DNA of 15,282 bases from JAWLBR01 sp041687495 (GCA_041687495.1 JAWLBR010000077.1:1-15282); one strand, 5' to 3'. Counted from the first letter of the stretch, positions 1 to 7,755 are shown. Made by a program: numbers and translations. The notes: a model not told the origin generated them from the sequence alone.

Positions 1-55
1 GCTTACCGGTGAAGACAGCCATTACTCTTTCCCGTGATGTCATGGAGTCGGTCAT
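1..55 (-). CDS. URO-D-superfamily protein, N-terminal fragment (runs off left edge)
   Basis: The reverse strand from 55 reads an ATG followed by 18 codons without a stop, beginning MTDSMTSRERVMAVFTGK, and then leaves the window. An AGGAGG ribosome binding site lies at 71-66, 10 bases before this ATG; a second in-frame ATG at 43 is 22 bases from that site and is less likely. The string T-S-R-E-R-V, then a small amphipathic stretch ending in G-K, is the usual opening of URO-D-superfamily methyltransferase-like proteins, and it resembles the start MTPRERAELALN of the complete family member at 6826-7755. The gene lies 118 bases downstream of the minus-strand solute-binding protein gene in the same direction, so it may be the last gene of that operon or the start of another. 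Only the first residues are visible, so the family call is an inference from a short motif plus context. Confidence 0.6.
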   Translation of the reverse strand, partial: MTDSMTSRERVMAVFTGK

Positions 56-100
56 GGTTGTAGAGCCTCCTGTGATGTTTCTTGCCTGCGCCCTAAGACT

Positions 101-131
101 GCAAGGAGGAGATACTAGATCTCCCCCTTGC
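101..131 (-). terminator. Stem-loop after the minus-strand importer operon, possible weak terminator
   Basis: GCAAGGAGGAGAT at 101-113 faces ATCTCCCCCTTGC at 119-131 with a 5-base loop. The stem is 13 pairs long with one mismatch. It lies 43 bases beyond the stop of the solute-binding protein gene. On the minus strand it is followed by AGTCTTAGGG rather than a clear T tract, so it may be an inefficient terminator or an mRNA 3' end stabiliser that allows read-through into the URO-D-like gene at 55. Confidence 0.45.
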
Positions 132-173
132 CATCCGTTACTCACCTATCTGCCTAACGCTTCTGCGTGGGCG

Positions 174-2105
174 TTACTGCTCGATAAAGTACTGGGCCGG
201 GTCAGTGGTTCCCGGGAATCCAGGCGCCCAAGGTCCAAGGATAGGACGATAGTCGATTCCGTTGGGTGCTACGCCAGTCCCTGGTACGTTGCGGAAGTTG
301 TTCTTCACAACGATTGGTGCCGGAATGTCTGCCACAGCAGCGTACACAAACGGTCCCTTCTCGATGTGAAGGCGCAGTGCGTCCAGCATCACGCCATGTC
401 TCTCAGTTGTGTCCTCGGTACTTACTGCCTTCTGGTACAGATCCAGCAGTTCCTTCATTACACCTGTTGGCTCCTCACCCTCTTCACCACCGGTCTGCTG
501 CCAGCGGCCAGTCAGTGGGTGGAACCGGGTGTTTCCAACCGGGAATACGTTGTCCGGATACGGAGCCAAGTCTACTTCAGAACCATAGCCGAAGACTTGG
601 AAGTGGAATTCACCGGTTATACCCCGTGAGTTCCACAGCTCTCCGGAGACAGCGTTGACAGCAGCATCGATTCCTACAGCCTTCCAGTCCTCAACGATCA
701 GCTGACAGACATCGATGGCCTGCAGCTCGGTGGCTCCAACGTCGAAGAGCAGGGTAAAGTCGCTGCCATCAGGCAGTTCCCGCAGCCCGTCTCCGTCAAC
801 ATCCTTGACACCAGCCTCATCGAAAAACGCCTTAGCCTTGTCTGGATCGAAATCTGCATAGGCGTTGGCCCATTGCTCATGCACCTCTTGGCCGTCGGGA
901 TGGCTGTAGTGCACCAAGTACTTGGACATGGTAGCGTTCTGGGCATTACCAAACCCTTGGAAAATGATTTGGTTAACCCGGTTCCGATCAATCGCGTGGG
1001 ACAAGCCGATGCGGAAGCGCTGATCCCGAATTACCGGACGCAGCTTCTTGTCGACCACATCGTAGTTGATGAAGATCATCGGGGCGCCGCCGTCACCCAT
1101 TTCCCAACGGATGACCCGGTAGTCGCCTTGATCTTGGCTTTGCATCAGCAAGGGAAGATCTCTGAACTCAAAGCCCCGTACCTGGCAGTCCAACTCACCG
1201 GCCATGGCCTTGATGGGGATCAGCTTAGGATCCTGGATGATGGTCACTTCGATCTCATCAATATATGGAAGCTGGTTGCCCTCGCTGTCTACCTTCCAGT
1301 AGTAGGGATTTCTCTCTGCCCGGAAGATACCCTTACCTGCATCCCAGGACTTGGTCTTCCACGGGTAAAGCACAGGGTAGTCAGGGTTCAGGTGCGGGTT
1401 AGTCCGAATCTCCCGAAGCTTTTGGTAATCACCATCCGCACTGTACTCGGGATGGAACTGCTTTAGGTAGTGGGAGGGAGTGAAATAAGCGTTGTTCTCC
1501 CAGTGCCCTTGAGCAATTGCAGTGTGGAAGGTGTAATAAGGTTCGGCAAAGCCAAACTGGATGGTGTAGTCATCCAACGCCTTCACAGTCATTTTCTCCT
1601 CGCCAACCCAAGCCCAGCGGGGAGCAGTCTCGGCATAGTCCTTGTTTTCGATCAGGTCGTTCCACCAGAACATTAGATCGGCAGTCGTGAAGGGGGTTCC
1701 ATCAGACCACTTGACTCCCTCTCTCAACTTGATGGTGCAAACCCGTCCACCTTCTGAGTACTCCCAGGACTTGGCCATTCCTGGAGCGTAACCAGTCAGG
1801 TCTGGTTTCCAGCGAACCAGAGGCTCGACAGAGTTGGTCATCAAGTACTGGCCCATACCAGGGTCGGTATCGACCATGTGCCATCTGCCACCATACTCTC
1901 CTACCTTCTCGACAGGCTTTAGCACAACAATGTCAGAGGCAACTGGAAGTCGCTCCTCAACGGGAGGTAGTTCTCCAGCCTTTACTTTTGCTGCCAGTTG
2001 CGGAGCTTCCTTGTACTCCATGGCCGCAACCAAACCAGTGCATAGAACCATCACAGCTGCAAGTAGCAGAAAACTTCTCACTAACTTTGATCTACTAATA
2101 TTCAC
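174..2105 (-). CDS. ABC transporter solute-binding protein, family 5 (Opp/Dpp-like), copy 1
   Basis: This 643-residue protein would capture the substrate outside the cytoplasmic membrane for the minus-strand importer. It starts at GTG 2105, with AAGGAGG 7 bases upstream. Residues 1-28 look like a signal peptide: basic RSKLVR, a hydrophobic core, and a signal peptidase I-type VAA before Met29. Cys22 is preceded by Leu, so it does not make a canonical lipobox. The mature protein opens with EAPQLAAKVKAGELPPVEERLP, here residues about 33-54, a hallmark of the large family-5 subgroup. Other family marks are LREGVKWSDGTPFT, ERNPYYWKVDSEGNQLPYID and a C-terminal GEEGEEP segment. Asp435, Asp437 and Asp439 form a DxDxDG loop that could bind calcium. 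It is the last gene of a D-B-C-F-binding protein cluster, 128 bases after the ATPase. The family contains peptide, nickel and oligosaccharide binders; the ligand here is not known. Confidence 0.92.
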   Translation of the reverse strand: MNISRSKLVRSFLLLAAVMVLCTGLVAAMEYKEAPQLAAKVKAGELPPVEERLPVASDIVVLKPVEKVGEYGGRWHMVDTDPGMGQYLMTNSVEPLVRWKPDLTGYAPGMAKSWEYSEGGRVCTIKLREGVKWSDGTPFTTADLMFWWNDLIENKDYAETAPRWAWVGEEKMTVKALDDYTIQFGFAEPYYTFHTAIAQGHWENNAYFTPSHYLKQFHPEYSADGDYQKLREIRTNPHLNPDYPVLYPWKTKSWDAGKGIFRAERNPYYWKVDSEGNQLPYIDEIEVTIIQDPKLIPIKAMAGELDCQVRGFEFRDLPLLMQSQDQGDYRVIRWEMGDGGAPMIFINYDVVDKKLRPVIRDQRFRIGLSHAIDRNRVNQIIFQGFGNAQNATMSKYLVHYSHPDGQEVHEQWANAYADFDPDKAKAFFDEAGVKDVDGDGLRELPDGSDFTLLFDVGATELQAIDVCQLIVEDWKAVGIDAAVNAVSGELWNSRGITGEFHFQVFGYGSEVDLAPYPDNVFPVGNTRFHPLTGRWQQTGGEEGEEPTGVMKELLDLYQKAVSTEDTTERHGVMLDALRLHIEKGPFVYAAVADIPAPIVVKNNFRNVPGTGVAPNGIDYRPILGPWAPGFPGTTDPAQYFIEQ

Positions 2106-2233
2106 AAATCTTCCTCCTTCACCAGTTAAGGTTGTCTACAAGCTCATCAGCATCGACCACTTTGCCCTCTGCGCATCACCTCCTCGCTATACAACAGATA
2201 GTCACATGGGTCACACCCGCAAAGGGAGCGGCC
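2106..2233 (-). promoter_or_regulatory. Leader region of the minus-strand solute-binding protein gene, with possible internal promoter and mini-ORF
   Basis: This 128-base gap is longer than the 17 and 30 base gaps around the permease C gene upstream. On the minus strand a weak sigma-A-like pair, GTGACC then 17 bases then TATAGC, ends near 2186. It is followed at once by AGGAGGTGAT (2184-2175), a perfect match to the 16S anti-Shine-Dalgarno but with no start codon at normal distance. A 13-codon frame, GTG at 2160 to TGA at 2121-2119, ends exactly at the AAGGAGG of the solute-binding gene. A separate promoter would help explain extra expression of the binding protein. All of this is pattern matching by eye. 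Confidence 0.25.
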
Positions 2234-3283
2234 CTAGACGGCTGGTGGTGACTGGTAGTAAATTCCTCGGAGGTCTAGCTCCTCTGCTCTTAGGCACGCC
2301 ACCCAATGGCCGTCTCCCCGTTCCTGCAGTTGCGGTTCTGTCTGGGCGCACTCCGGAGTACTGTATCGGCAGCGTGGGTGGAAATGGCATCCTGACGGCG
2401 GATTAATGGGTGAGGGAACGCTCCCCTCCAGCCGAATCTTTTCCTTTTTTGCTTCGGTATCGGCGATGGGAATAGCCGATAGCAGTGCTTCTGTATAAGG
2501 GTGAAGCGGATCCGTGTACAGTCTCTTGGCCTCCGTTAGTTCCACGACCTTGCCCAGATACATCACCGCAATGCGGTGCGATACGTACTGGACTACACTG
2601 AGGTTGTGAGAAACCAGCAGGTAAGTCAGATCAAACTCTTCCTGCAGATCGGCCATTAGGTTGAGAATTTGCGCCTGAACCGACACGTCCAGTGCAGAAA
2701 CCGGCTCGTCGCAGATCACAAGCTTTGGATTCAAAGCCAGAGAACGGGCCACGCTAATTCGCTGCCTCTGCCCTCCGCTGAACTCATGGGGGTACCGGTT
2801 CATATAAGTAGAGCTCAGTCCAACCCGCTCGAGAAGCTCGGCAGCCCTATCTCTACGCTGGCTCACGGGATACCTCTGGATCTTCAGTGGTTCACCGATG
2901 ATATCAGCAACTGTCATCCTCGGATTCAGCGATGAGTACGGATCTTGAAAGATGGCTGAGATCTCTTTCCGAATCGGCTTAAGACCATCGTCATCAAGAT
3001 CAAGTAGGTTCACCGGCGTTGTCTTTCCCGGACTCGCGGCGTCAGATCGATTGTATACGATGCGCCCATCAGTGGCCGGCACCAGCCGCAAAATGGCCCT
3101 GCCTAAAGTGGTTTTACCGCATCCACTTTCTCCCACTAGGCCGACAGTTTCACCGGGGTTAATGGCAAAGGAGACGCCATCCACCGCTCGGACATGACCA
3201 ACCACTTTGCGCAAAAGCCCCTTAGTCACTGGAAAGTGAACTTTGACGTTTGATAGTTCCATAAGTGGCTTGTTATTTGTCAT
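2234..3283 (-). CDS. ABC transporter ATP-binding protein, OppF/DppF-like, copy 1
   Basis: One of the two ATPases that power the minus-strand importer at the cytoplasmic face. I chose ATG at 3283 because GGAGG lies 7 bases before it; a GTG one codon upstream (3286) is only 4 bases from that site. In the 349-residue product, Walker A GESGCGKT is at 51-58, the Q-loop Gln is 113 in FQDPYSSLNPRMT, the signature SGGQR is at 169-173, Walker B LVICDE is at 188-193, and the H-loop His is 226. QDPYSSLNPRMTV and DEPVSALDVSVQAQ are typical of the OppF rather than OppD branch. The C-terminal oligopeptide-transporter domain holds a cysteine group, C-x5-C-x6-C plus a later Cys, of the kind that binds an iron-sulfur cluster in some studied Dpp ATPases. 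It sits 30 bases after permease C, in an operon. Confidence 0.93.
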   Translation of the reverse strand: MTNNKPLMELSNVKVHFPVTKGLLRKVVGHVRAVDGVSFAINPGETVGLVGESGCGKTTLGRAILRLVPATDGRIVYNRSDAASPGKTTPVNLLDLDDDGLKPIRKEISAIFQDPYSSLNPRMTVADIIGEPLKIQRYPVSQRRDRAAELLERVGLSSTYMNRYPHEFSGGQRQRISVARSLALNPKLVICDEPVSALDVSVQAQILNLMADLQEEFDLTYLLVSHNLSVVQYVSHRIAVMYLGKVVELTEAKRLYTDPLHPYTEALLSAIPIADTEAKKEKIRLEGSVPSPINPPSGCHFHPRCRYSTPECAQTEPQLQERGDGHWVACLRAEELDLRGIYYQSPPAV

Positions 3284-3316
3284 CACACTACCTCCATATT
3301 CCCCTCTGCCTTATTT

Positions 3317-4459
3317 CTACATCTGTGCATGTGGATCGGCTGCATCCCGTAGTCCATCCCCCAGGAAGTTGAAGCAAAGGACAGTAACCACAACAAAAAG
3401 GACCGGGATGAGCAGCCATGGGGCTTGGACAACGGTTCTGACGTTCTGCCCTTCCTGCAACAGGACGCCCCAGCTTGTCATTGGGGGCTTGATCCCAAGG
3501 CCCAAAAAGCTGAGGGAGGTTTCGCCAAGGATCATCCCGGGAATAGACAAGGTAGCGACAACGATAATGTGACTGACACAGTTGGGGAACAAGTGGCCAA
3601 AAATGATTTCCCAGTTCTTAGCTCCCATTGAGCGAGCCGCAAGGATGTACTCTTCTTCCCGGAGAGCGAGGACCTTTCCCCGAATTTGCCTGGCCAAGCC
3701 ACCCCAGCCGATGATCGATAGGATAATCGTGATCCCAAAGTAGATCTTAATTGAGGACCAATTAGGCGGTAGAGCGGCGGCCAAACCCATCCACATGGGA
3801 ATAGCCGGAAAAGACATGAGAAATTCGGTGATCCGCTGGATGATATTATCCATTGTCCCACCGTAGTACCCAGAGACGATTCCCAGGGTACTGCCAAAAA
3901 ACAGGCTCAGACCAACGCCGACAAGGCCGATGGTTAGGGAGATTCTCCCTCCGCCTAATATGCGAGACAGGAGGTCTCGACCTTGGCGGTCGGTGCCAAA
4001 GAGGAATACCGGGTCGTCTCCTTCTGTCCCAAACAAGTGGAGATCACTGGGAAAAATGCCCCAAAGCTTGTAGGGATCTCCTTTGACAAAAAAGTAAATC
4101 GGAACTGTGCGGCTTGTATCCCGGGTATACTTTTTGCTAAAGGTAGCAAAGTCCATTTCCTGCTTGTATGGATACACAAACGGTCGCAGGTGGAAATTTC
4201 CGTCGGCATCCACAAAGTGCGGCAGCTGCGGTGGCGCGTTGACGTAGTTGATGTGCTTGTGCTCCATCTGGTAAGGGGCAAACCCTTCGGCAAAGAAAAC
4301 CATGGTGATGTAGAACACCAGCAAGACCACTCCACCAATAATCGCAGCTTTGTCCTTGCGGAACTTGCGCCATACTAGCTGCCAGTAGGACTTGCCGTAA
4401 TCTTTCTTGGCCGTGGTATTTTGACTGGATTCTGCCTTATCTCGAATTTGTGTGCTCAC
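3317..4459 (-). CDS. ABC transporter permease, OppC/DppC-like with long extracytoplasmic insert, copy 1
   Basis: A 380-residue inner-membrane subunit that pairs with the permease at 4477-5460. It starts at GTG 4459 with AGGAGG 7 bases upstream. Residues about 39-57 form the first membrane helix. They are followed by a roughly 90-residue polar segment (about 65-155), containing LRPFVYPYKQEMDF and PIYFFVKGDPYKLWG, before the usual FGTDRQGRDLLSR that precedes the core helices (from about 173). The EAA loop, which contacts the ATPases, is around AARSMGAKNWEIIFGHLFP (274-292). It ends with the family string FNFLGDGLRDAADP. Standard OppC proteins are about 300 residues, so the insert explains the extra length. 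The insert is kept in the second copy at 11098-12252, so it is a subgroup trait and not an error. It is 17 bases downstream of permease B. Confidence 0.93.
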   Translation of the reverse strand: MSTQIRDKAESSQNTTAKKDYGKSYWQLVWRKFRKDKAAIIGGVVLLVFYITMVFFAEGFAPYQMEHKHINYVNAPPQLPHFVDADGNFHLRPFVYPYKQEMDFATFSKKYTRDTSRTVPIYFFVKGDPYKLWGIFPSDLHLFGTEGDDPVFLFGTDRQGRDLLSRILGGGRISLTIGLVGVGLSLFFGSTLGIVSGYYGGTMDNIIQRITEFLMSFPAIPMWMGLAAALPPNWSSIKIYFGITIILSIIGWGGLARQIRGKVLALREEEYILAARSMGAKNWEIIFGHLFPNCVSHIIVVATLSIPGMILGETSLSFLGLGIKPPMTSWGVLLQEGQNVRTVVQAPWLLIPVLFVVVTVLCFNFLGDGLRDAADPHAQM

Positions 4460-4476
4460 TAGAAACCCTCCTCGCG

Positions 4477-5460
4477 CTACTCGTATCGAATTCTTGGATC
4501 AGTCCAGGCCAAAGCCAGGTCGGCCACAAAGTTGCCCATGACAAGAAACACTACAAGGAACATGAGAAAGCTTCCCGCCAAGTACATGTCCTGCATCTGT
4601 AGAGCCCGGTAAAACAAAGGCCCAGTAGTCGGCAAATTCAACACGATGGACGTCAGCATTTCGCCGCCAATAATCTGGGGAAGGCTCATCCCAGCAATAC
4701 TAATCAGCGGGTTAATGGCAATGCGCAGTGCATGCTTGTAGATCACGACCTTTTCCTTTAGGCCCTTGGAACGAGCCGTCAGCACGTACTGCTGGCCCAA
4801 AATATCCAGCATGTTGGCCCGCATGATTCGAATTAGTCCCGCGGTTCCGGAAAGACCGATGAGAAAGACTGGGAGCCACATATGCTTCAGAAGGTCCACG
4901 ACCTTGCCAAAACTCCACGGAGCATCAGCATACTCCCGGGAGAACAGACCCATAAGATTAACATCAAAAAGGGAAAGAGCAGCGACCATGATCACCAACG
5001 CCATTAGGAAACCAGGTGTAGCCATTCCGGTGAAGCTAACAAAAGTCAGCATTCGGTCGATCACCGAGCGCCGGTGAACCGCAGAATATATTCCAATCGG
5101 TATCGCAACCAGCCACGTAAACAGGATTGTACAGATGGACAACAGCATGGTCAAAGTCAACCGCTCTGCGATCAGTTCCTTTACTGGCTTGTTGTACTCA
5201 AAGGAAGTTCCAAAGTTTCCCTGAACAAAACGGGTAATCCACCGAATGTACTGTTCATACATGGGCTTGTCTAGCCCATAGTAACTGGTCAGTTGTTCTA
5301 GGTACTCCTTGGAGGTACTGTCCCCTTGCATCTCCAGTTCGGCAATCCGAGCTGTCAGGTAATCTCCAGGCGGCAAGTTGATAATGATAAAACTCACAAT
5401 GCTGATTGCAATTAGCGTTGGAATCAAGTAACAGATCCGCTTGATCATAAACTCACGCAT
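4477..5460 (-). CDS. ABC transporter permease, OppB/DppB-like, copy 1
   Basis: A 327-residue inner-membrane permease subunit. The ATG at 5460 is preceded by AAGGAGGAG, with the core about 10-12 bases away; a Met at residue 5 is an alternative start. The N-terminus MIKRICYLIPTLIAIS is the typical OppB first helix (about 10-28), then an extracytoplasmic part with YGLDKPMYEQY, then further helices at about 101-126, 137-163, 195-212, 247-270 and 291-316. The cytoplasmic EAA loop is in YVLTARSKGLKEKVV (225-239). The end DPRIRYE is a family signature. It aligns without gaps to the second copy at 10075-11058; I counted 171 identical positions of 327 by eye, about half, so the two systems are paralogues and not a recent duplication. 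The gene is 101 bases after the OppD-type ATPase gene, the longest internal gap before the binding protein leader; I see no strong promoter there. Confidence 0.93.
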   Translation of the reverse strand: MREFMIKRICYLIPTLIAISIVSFIIINLPPGDYLTARIAELEMQGDSTSKEYLEQLTSYYGLDKPMYEQYIRWITRFVQGNFGTSFEYNKPVKELIAERLTLTMLLSICTILFTWLVAIPIGIYSAVHRRSVIDRMLTFVSFTGMATPGFLMALVIMVAALSLFDVNLMGLFSREYADAPWSFGKVVDLLKHMWLPVFLIGLSGTAGLIRIMRANMLDILGQQYVLTARSKGLKEKVVIYKHALRIAINPLISIAGMSLPQIIGGEMLTSIVLNLPTTGPLFYRALQMQDMYLAGSFLMFLVVFLVMGNFVADLALAWTDPRIRYE

Positions 5461-5561
5461 ATGACGTTTACTCCTCCTTCTACCACAACATTAAGACACG
5501 ACTCACGCTTACCCACCAAGAACAGGGCGGCTGGGCTCTACGATACCTTGGCAGGTAACTA

Positions 5562-6611
5562 TCAGGCATAGCGCCAGCATCTAACCAAATGCCCCGGGCT
5601 CGGCTCACACAGAGGCGGAGCTCCCTCTTGACATTTGTCAGATGTGCGCTCGCAGCGGGACTGGAAACGGCACCCAACCGGAATCTTAGTACCTTCCGGG
5701 ACAGAGCCTCGAATTGGCTGCAAACGTTTCTCCCTAATACTTTCGAACTTGGGAATTGATTTGAGCAGTCCCTCGGTATAAGGATGATAGTAATTATTGA
5801 AAAGTTCTTTGGTCGAACACCGCTCAACTACTTGCCCTAGATACATCACAATAACATCATCGGCGACTTCCGCAATGACGCCTAGGTCGTGGGTAATCAT
5901 CATGATAGATGTACCAAACTTGTCTTGCAGTTCTTGCATAAGATCCAGTATCTGAGCCTGAATTGTCACATCCAGCGCTGTAGTCGGCTCATCGGCTACT
6001 AGGAGGGCTGGGTTACAGGACAGTGCCATGGCGATCATGACCCTTTGGCGCATTCCGCCACTGAGTTGGTGAGGGTACTCATCAACACGCCTTTCCGGAG
6101 AAGGAATTCCAACCTGACTTAGCATTTCAATGGCCCGATCTCTGGCATCCTTGGGAGCGAGATCCTGGTGAAGCATAATGGTCTCACAAATTTGATTGCC
6201 TATGGTATAGACGGGATTGAGTGAGGTCATTGGTTCTTGAAAGATCATCGAAATCTCTTTACCCCGAATGCTGCGGATTTTGGGCCCCCTCGGGTCAAGG
6301 GAAGCTAAGTCAATCACGCTGTCATTCCTGTGAAACAGCAGTTGACCGGAAATCTTGGCTGGAGGCTCAGGAACGAGGCGGAGAACACTAAGGGCCGTTA
6401 CGCTCTTACCGCAGCCACTTTCTCCGACTACCCCCAATGTCTTGCCTCTCTTTACAGAGAAATCCACACCATCAACAGCCTTGACTATTCCATCATCCGT
6501 GTGAAAATGCGTTCTTAGTTGCTTGATGTCCAAAATTAGCGGTGCTTGTCCTTCCAATACGCGTTTCTCTGATAATTTTGCTCCCACTGATTCCTTTGCC
6601 ATCGAGCTCAT
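5562..6611 (-). CDS. ABC transporter ATP-binding protein, OppD/DppD-like, copy 1
   Basis: First gene of the minus-strand importer operon. I chose ATG 6611 because AAGGGGA sits about 6 bases upstream; the frame stays open to a TTG at 6632, which has no better site, and a second ATG at 6602 is too far from it. The 349-residue product has Walker A GESGCGKS at 63-70, Q-loop Gln125 in FQEPMTSLNPVYTIG, signature LSGGMRQR (183-190), Walker B LLVADE (203-208) and H-loop His241. FQEPMTSLNP with SGGMRQRVMIAMAL marks the OppD branch, the partner of the OppF-type protein at 2234. About 24 residues precede the start of the usual fold, which is somewhat longer than in the plus-strand copy. The C-terminus carries C-x5-C-x6-C and more cysteines. 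A terminator upstream (6764-6800) and a dyad (6696-6717) suggest the operon starts here from its own promoter. Confidence 0.92.
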   Translation of the reverse strand: MSSMAKESVGAKLSEKRVLEGQAPLILDIKQLRTHFHTDDGIVKAVDGVDFSVKRGKTLGVVGESGCGKSVTALSVLRLVPEPPAKISGQLLFHRNDSVIDLASLDPRGPKIRSIRGKEISMIFQEPMTSLNPVYTIGNQICETIMLHQDLAPKDARDRAIEMLSQVGIPSPERRVDEYPHQLSGGMRQRVMIAMALSCNPALLVADEPTTALDVTIQAQILDLMQELQDKFGTSIMMITHDLGVIAEVADDVIVMYLGQVVERCSTKELFNNYYHPYTEGLLKSIPKFESIREKRLQPIRGSVPEGTKIPVGCRFQSRCERTSDKCQEGAPPLCEPSPGHLVRCWRYA

Positions 6612-6695
6612 ACAGAATCCCCTTCCCGACAATTACAAATGCTGCAACGGAAACCAACTGTTGCTTCCTAGTTCAGTGATTACGTGTACTTCCCT

Positions 6696-6717
6696 TTGCG
6701 AATTTGCAAACTCGTAA
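6696..6717. promoter_or_regulatory. Dyad operator candidate in the promoter region of the minus-strand importer
   Basis: CGAATTTGCAAACTCG (6699-6714) is a near-perfect palindrome around TTTGCAAA. Extended to 6696-6717, 9 of 11 base pairs match. On the minus strand a TATTAT (-10 like, 5 of 6) occupies 6728-6723, so the dyad would cover the expected start of transcription, about 105 bases before the ATPase start at 6611. I see no good -35 element. A LacI-type or similar dimeric repressor is one possibility, but no regulator gene is in the window. Confidence 0.4.
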
Positions 6718-6763
6718 TGTTAATAATACATACAGAATTCGCCTCATAGTGATGTTTTTCTTC

Positions 6764-6800
6764 AAAAAGCGAAGGGCACTAGGTGTCCCCGGTGCCCTCG
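6764..6800 (-). terminator. Intrinsic terminator of the URO-D-like gene
   Basis: On the minus strand, CGAGGGCAC (6800-6792) pairs with GTGCCCTTCG (6779-6770) as 9 pairs with one bulged T and a 12-base loop, followed by CTTTTTG with the T run at 6768-6764. It begins 26 bases after the stop of the URO-D-like gene at 6826. This separates that gene from the importer operon downstream. Confidence 0.75.
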
Positions 6801-6825
6801 ATCGTCCTTCTACTCGATTTTCCTT

Positions 6826-7755
6826 TTAGTAATCCCGCATGCGCTTCCACACGTCTAGCACCATTTGATACCGCTCCGGTTTCATACCCTTAAAGGGAAT
6901 ATTGGATGTGCAGAAGATATAGCCGCCTCCGGGTTTGCCATAGGTCAGGGCGTACTCAGCGCTGGCAATGACTTCTTCATCGGTGCCAGTCTGAAGAGCA
7001 GCACAGTGGACATTGCCGCACAAGCAGACCTTATCTCCGACCAACTCCTTGACCTCCTTCATATCAACACCAGCCATTGGGTCCAAGGAGTGAAGAGCAT
7101 GGGGGCGGCACTCCACCAGTTGGTCTAGGATCGGCATAATGTTCCCATCGGTATGCTTGATGGCATAGGCTCCAGACTCCCTAATGGAATCAATAATCTG
7201 TGCCAAGTACGGCTGCACAAATACCCGAAACATCGGCGGAGATAGGAAGGGGCCACTGTTAAAGCAGTAGTCTGAGCAAAGAATAAAACTATCTACTCCG
7301 GCATCGACCAGGGCCTTATTGCGCTCGATGGCGCGGTCAGCGTTTTCCTGGGCGCGCCTCTTGGCTTCGTCGGGAGCATCAGCCAGGAAGTAAGCAAAGT
7401 CCATCATTTCTTCACCATTGGGAATGGAATAGGTCCCATCGCCGTGGGCTGTCAGCATGAACCTGTCCCCAGTTAGGGCCCTAATGTGCTTCGCGGTCTG
7501 AGCAATTCCATCCACATCGAGATACTGAATGGGGATGATCGAATACTCCAAGGCCTCATAGACCTCAAGCATGAACTCTGCATTTTCCTTAATCAACCGA
7601 TCCCGCTCGGCGGCAGACTTGCCTTTAAGATCCTGCTGTTTCAAGAACGGCTTTCCAAACATCTCATCAGACAGTTGAAACTCCAACTCGAAGGTCGGGA
7701 CCATGTCCGGGATCTGCAGATTCAGCGCTAATTCGGCTCTCTCTCTTGGTGTCAT
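6826..7755 (-). CDS. URO-D-superfamily protein (MtaA/CmuA-related, not haem UroD)
   Basis: A 309-residue protein from ATG 7755, which has GGGAGG about 7 bases upstream. The frame is open for another 109 codons to 8082, but that part has no site, reads as non-protein-like sequence and overlaps the divergent gene, so I reject it. The start MTPRERAELALN, the middle segment FLSPPMFRVFVQPYL (170-184), KHTDGNIMPILD (200-211) and CLCGNVHCAALQTG (244-257), and the end GGGYIFCTSN are typical of the superfamily's TIM-barrel members. In corrinoid methyltransferases of the MtaA type, zinc is held by H-x-C and a later Cys. Here the pair is His201-x-Asp203, with Cys282 in the late position, so metal binding may differ. 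Some relatives move methyl groups; many are uncharacterised. No haem biosynthesis neighbours are present. It is a single-gene unit, ended by a terminator and divergent from the importer at 8076. Confidence 0.85.
   Translation of the reverse strand: MTPRERAELALNLQIPDMVPTFELEFQLSDEMFGKPFLKQQDLKGKSAAERDRLIKENAEFMLEVYEALEYSIIPIQYLDVDGIAQTAKHIRALTGDRFMLTAHGDGTYSIPNGEEMMDFAYFLADAPDEAKRRAQENADRAIERNKALVDAGVDSFILCSDYCFNSGPFLSPPMFRVFVQPYLAQIIDSIRESGAYAIKHTDGNIMPILDQLVECRPHALHSLDPMAGVDMKEVKELVGDKVCLCGNVHCAALQTGTDEEVIASAEYALTYGKPGGGYIFCTSNIPFKGMKPERYQMVLDVWKRMRDY

Noticed and set aside
155..176. TAACGC/GCGTTA inverted repeat at the stop of the left binding protein gene
   Set aside because: Only 6 pairs with a 10-base loop and no T run; the hairpin at 101-131 is much stronger.
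9..658. Plus-strand frames of 206 and 130 codons across the left binding protein gene
   Set aside because: They lie antisense to a clear family-5 binding protein, have no ribosome site and no recognisable motif.
6612..6632. TTG start adding 7 residues to the left OppD-type ATPase
   Set aside because: It would place the good AAGGGGA site inside the gene; ATG 6611 fits that site.
6826..7755. True uroporphyrinogen decarboxylase (hemE)
   Set aside because: Motifs KHTDGN and GNVHCAAL belong to the methyltransferase-like side of the superfamily, and no haem genes are nearby.
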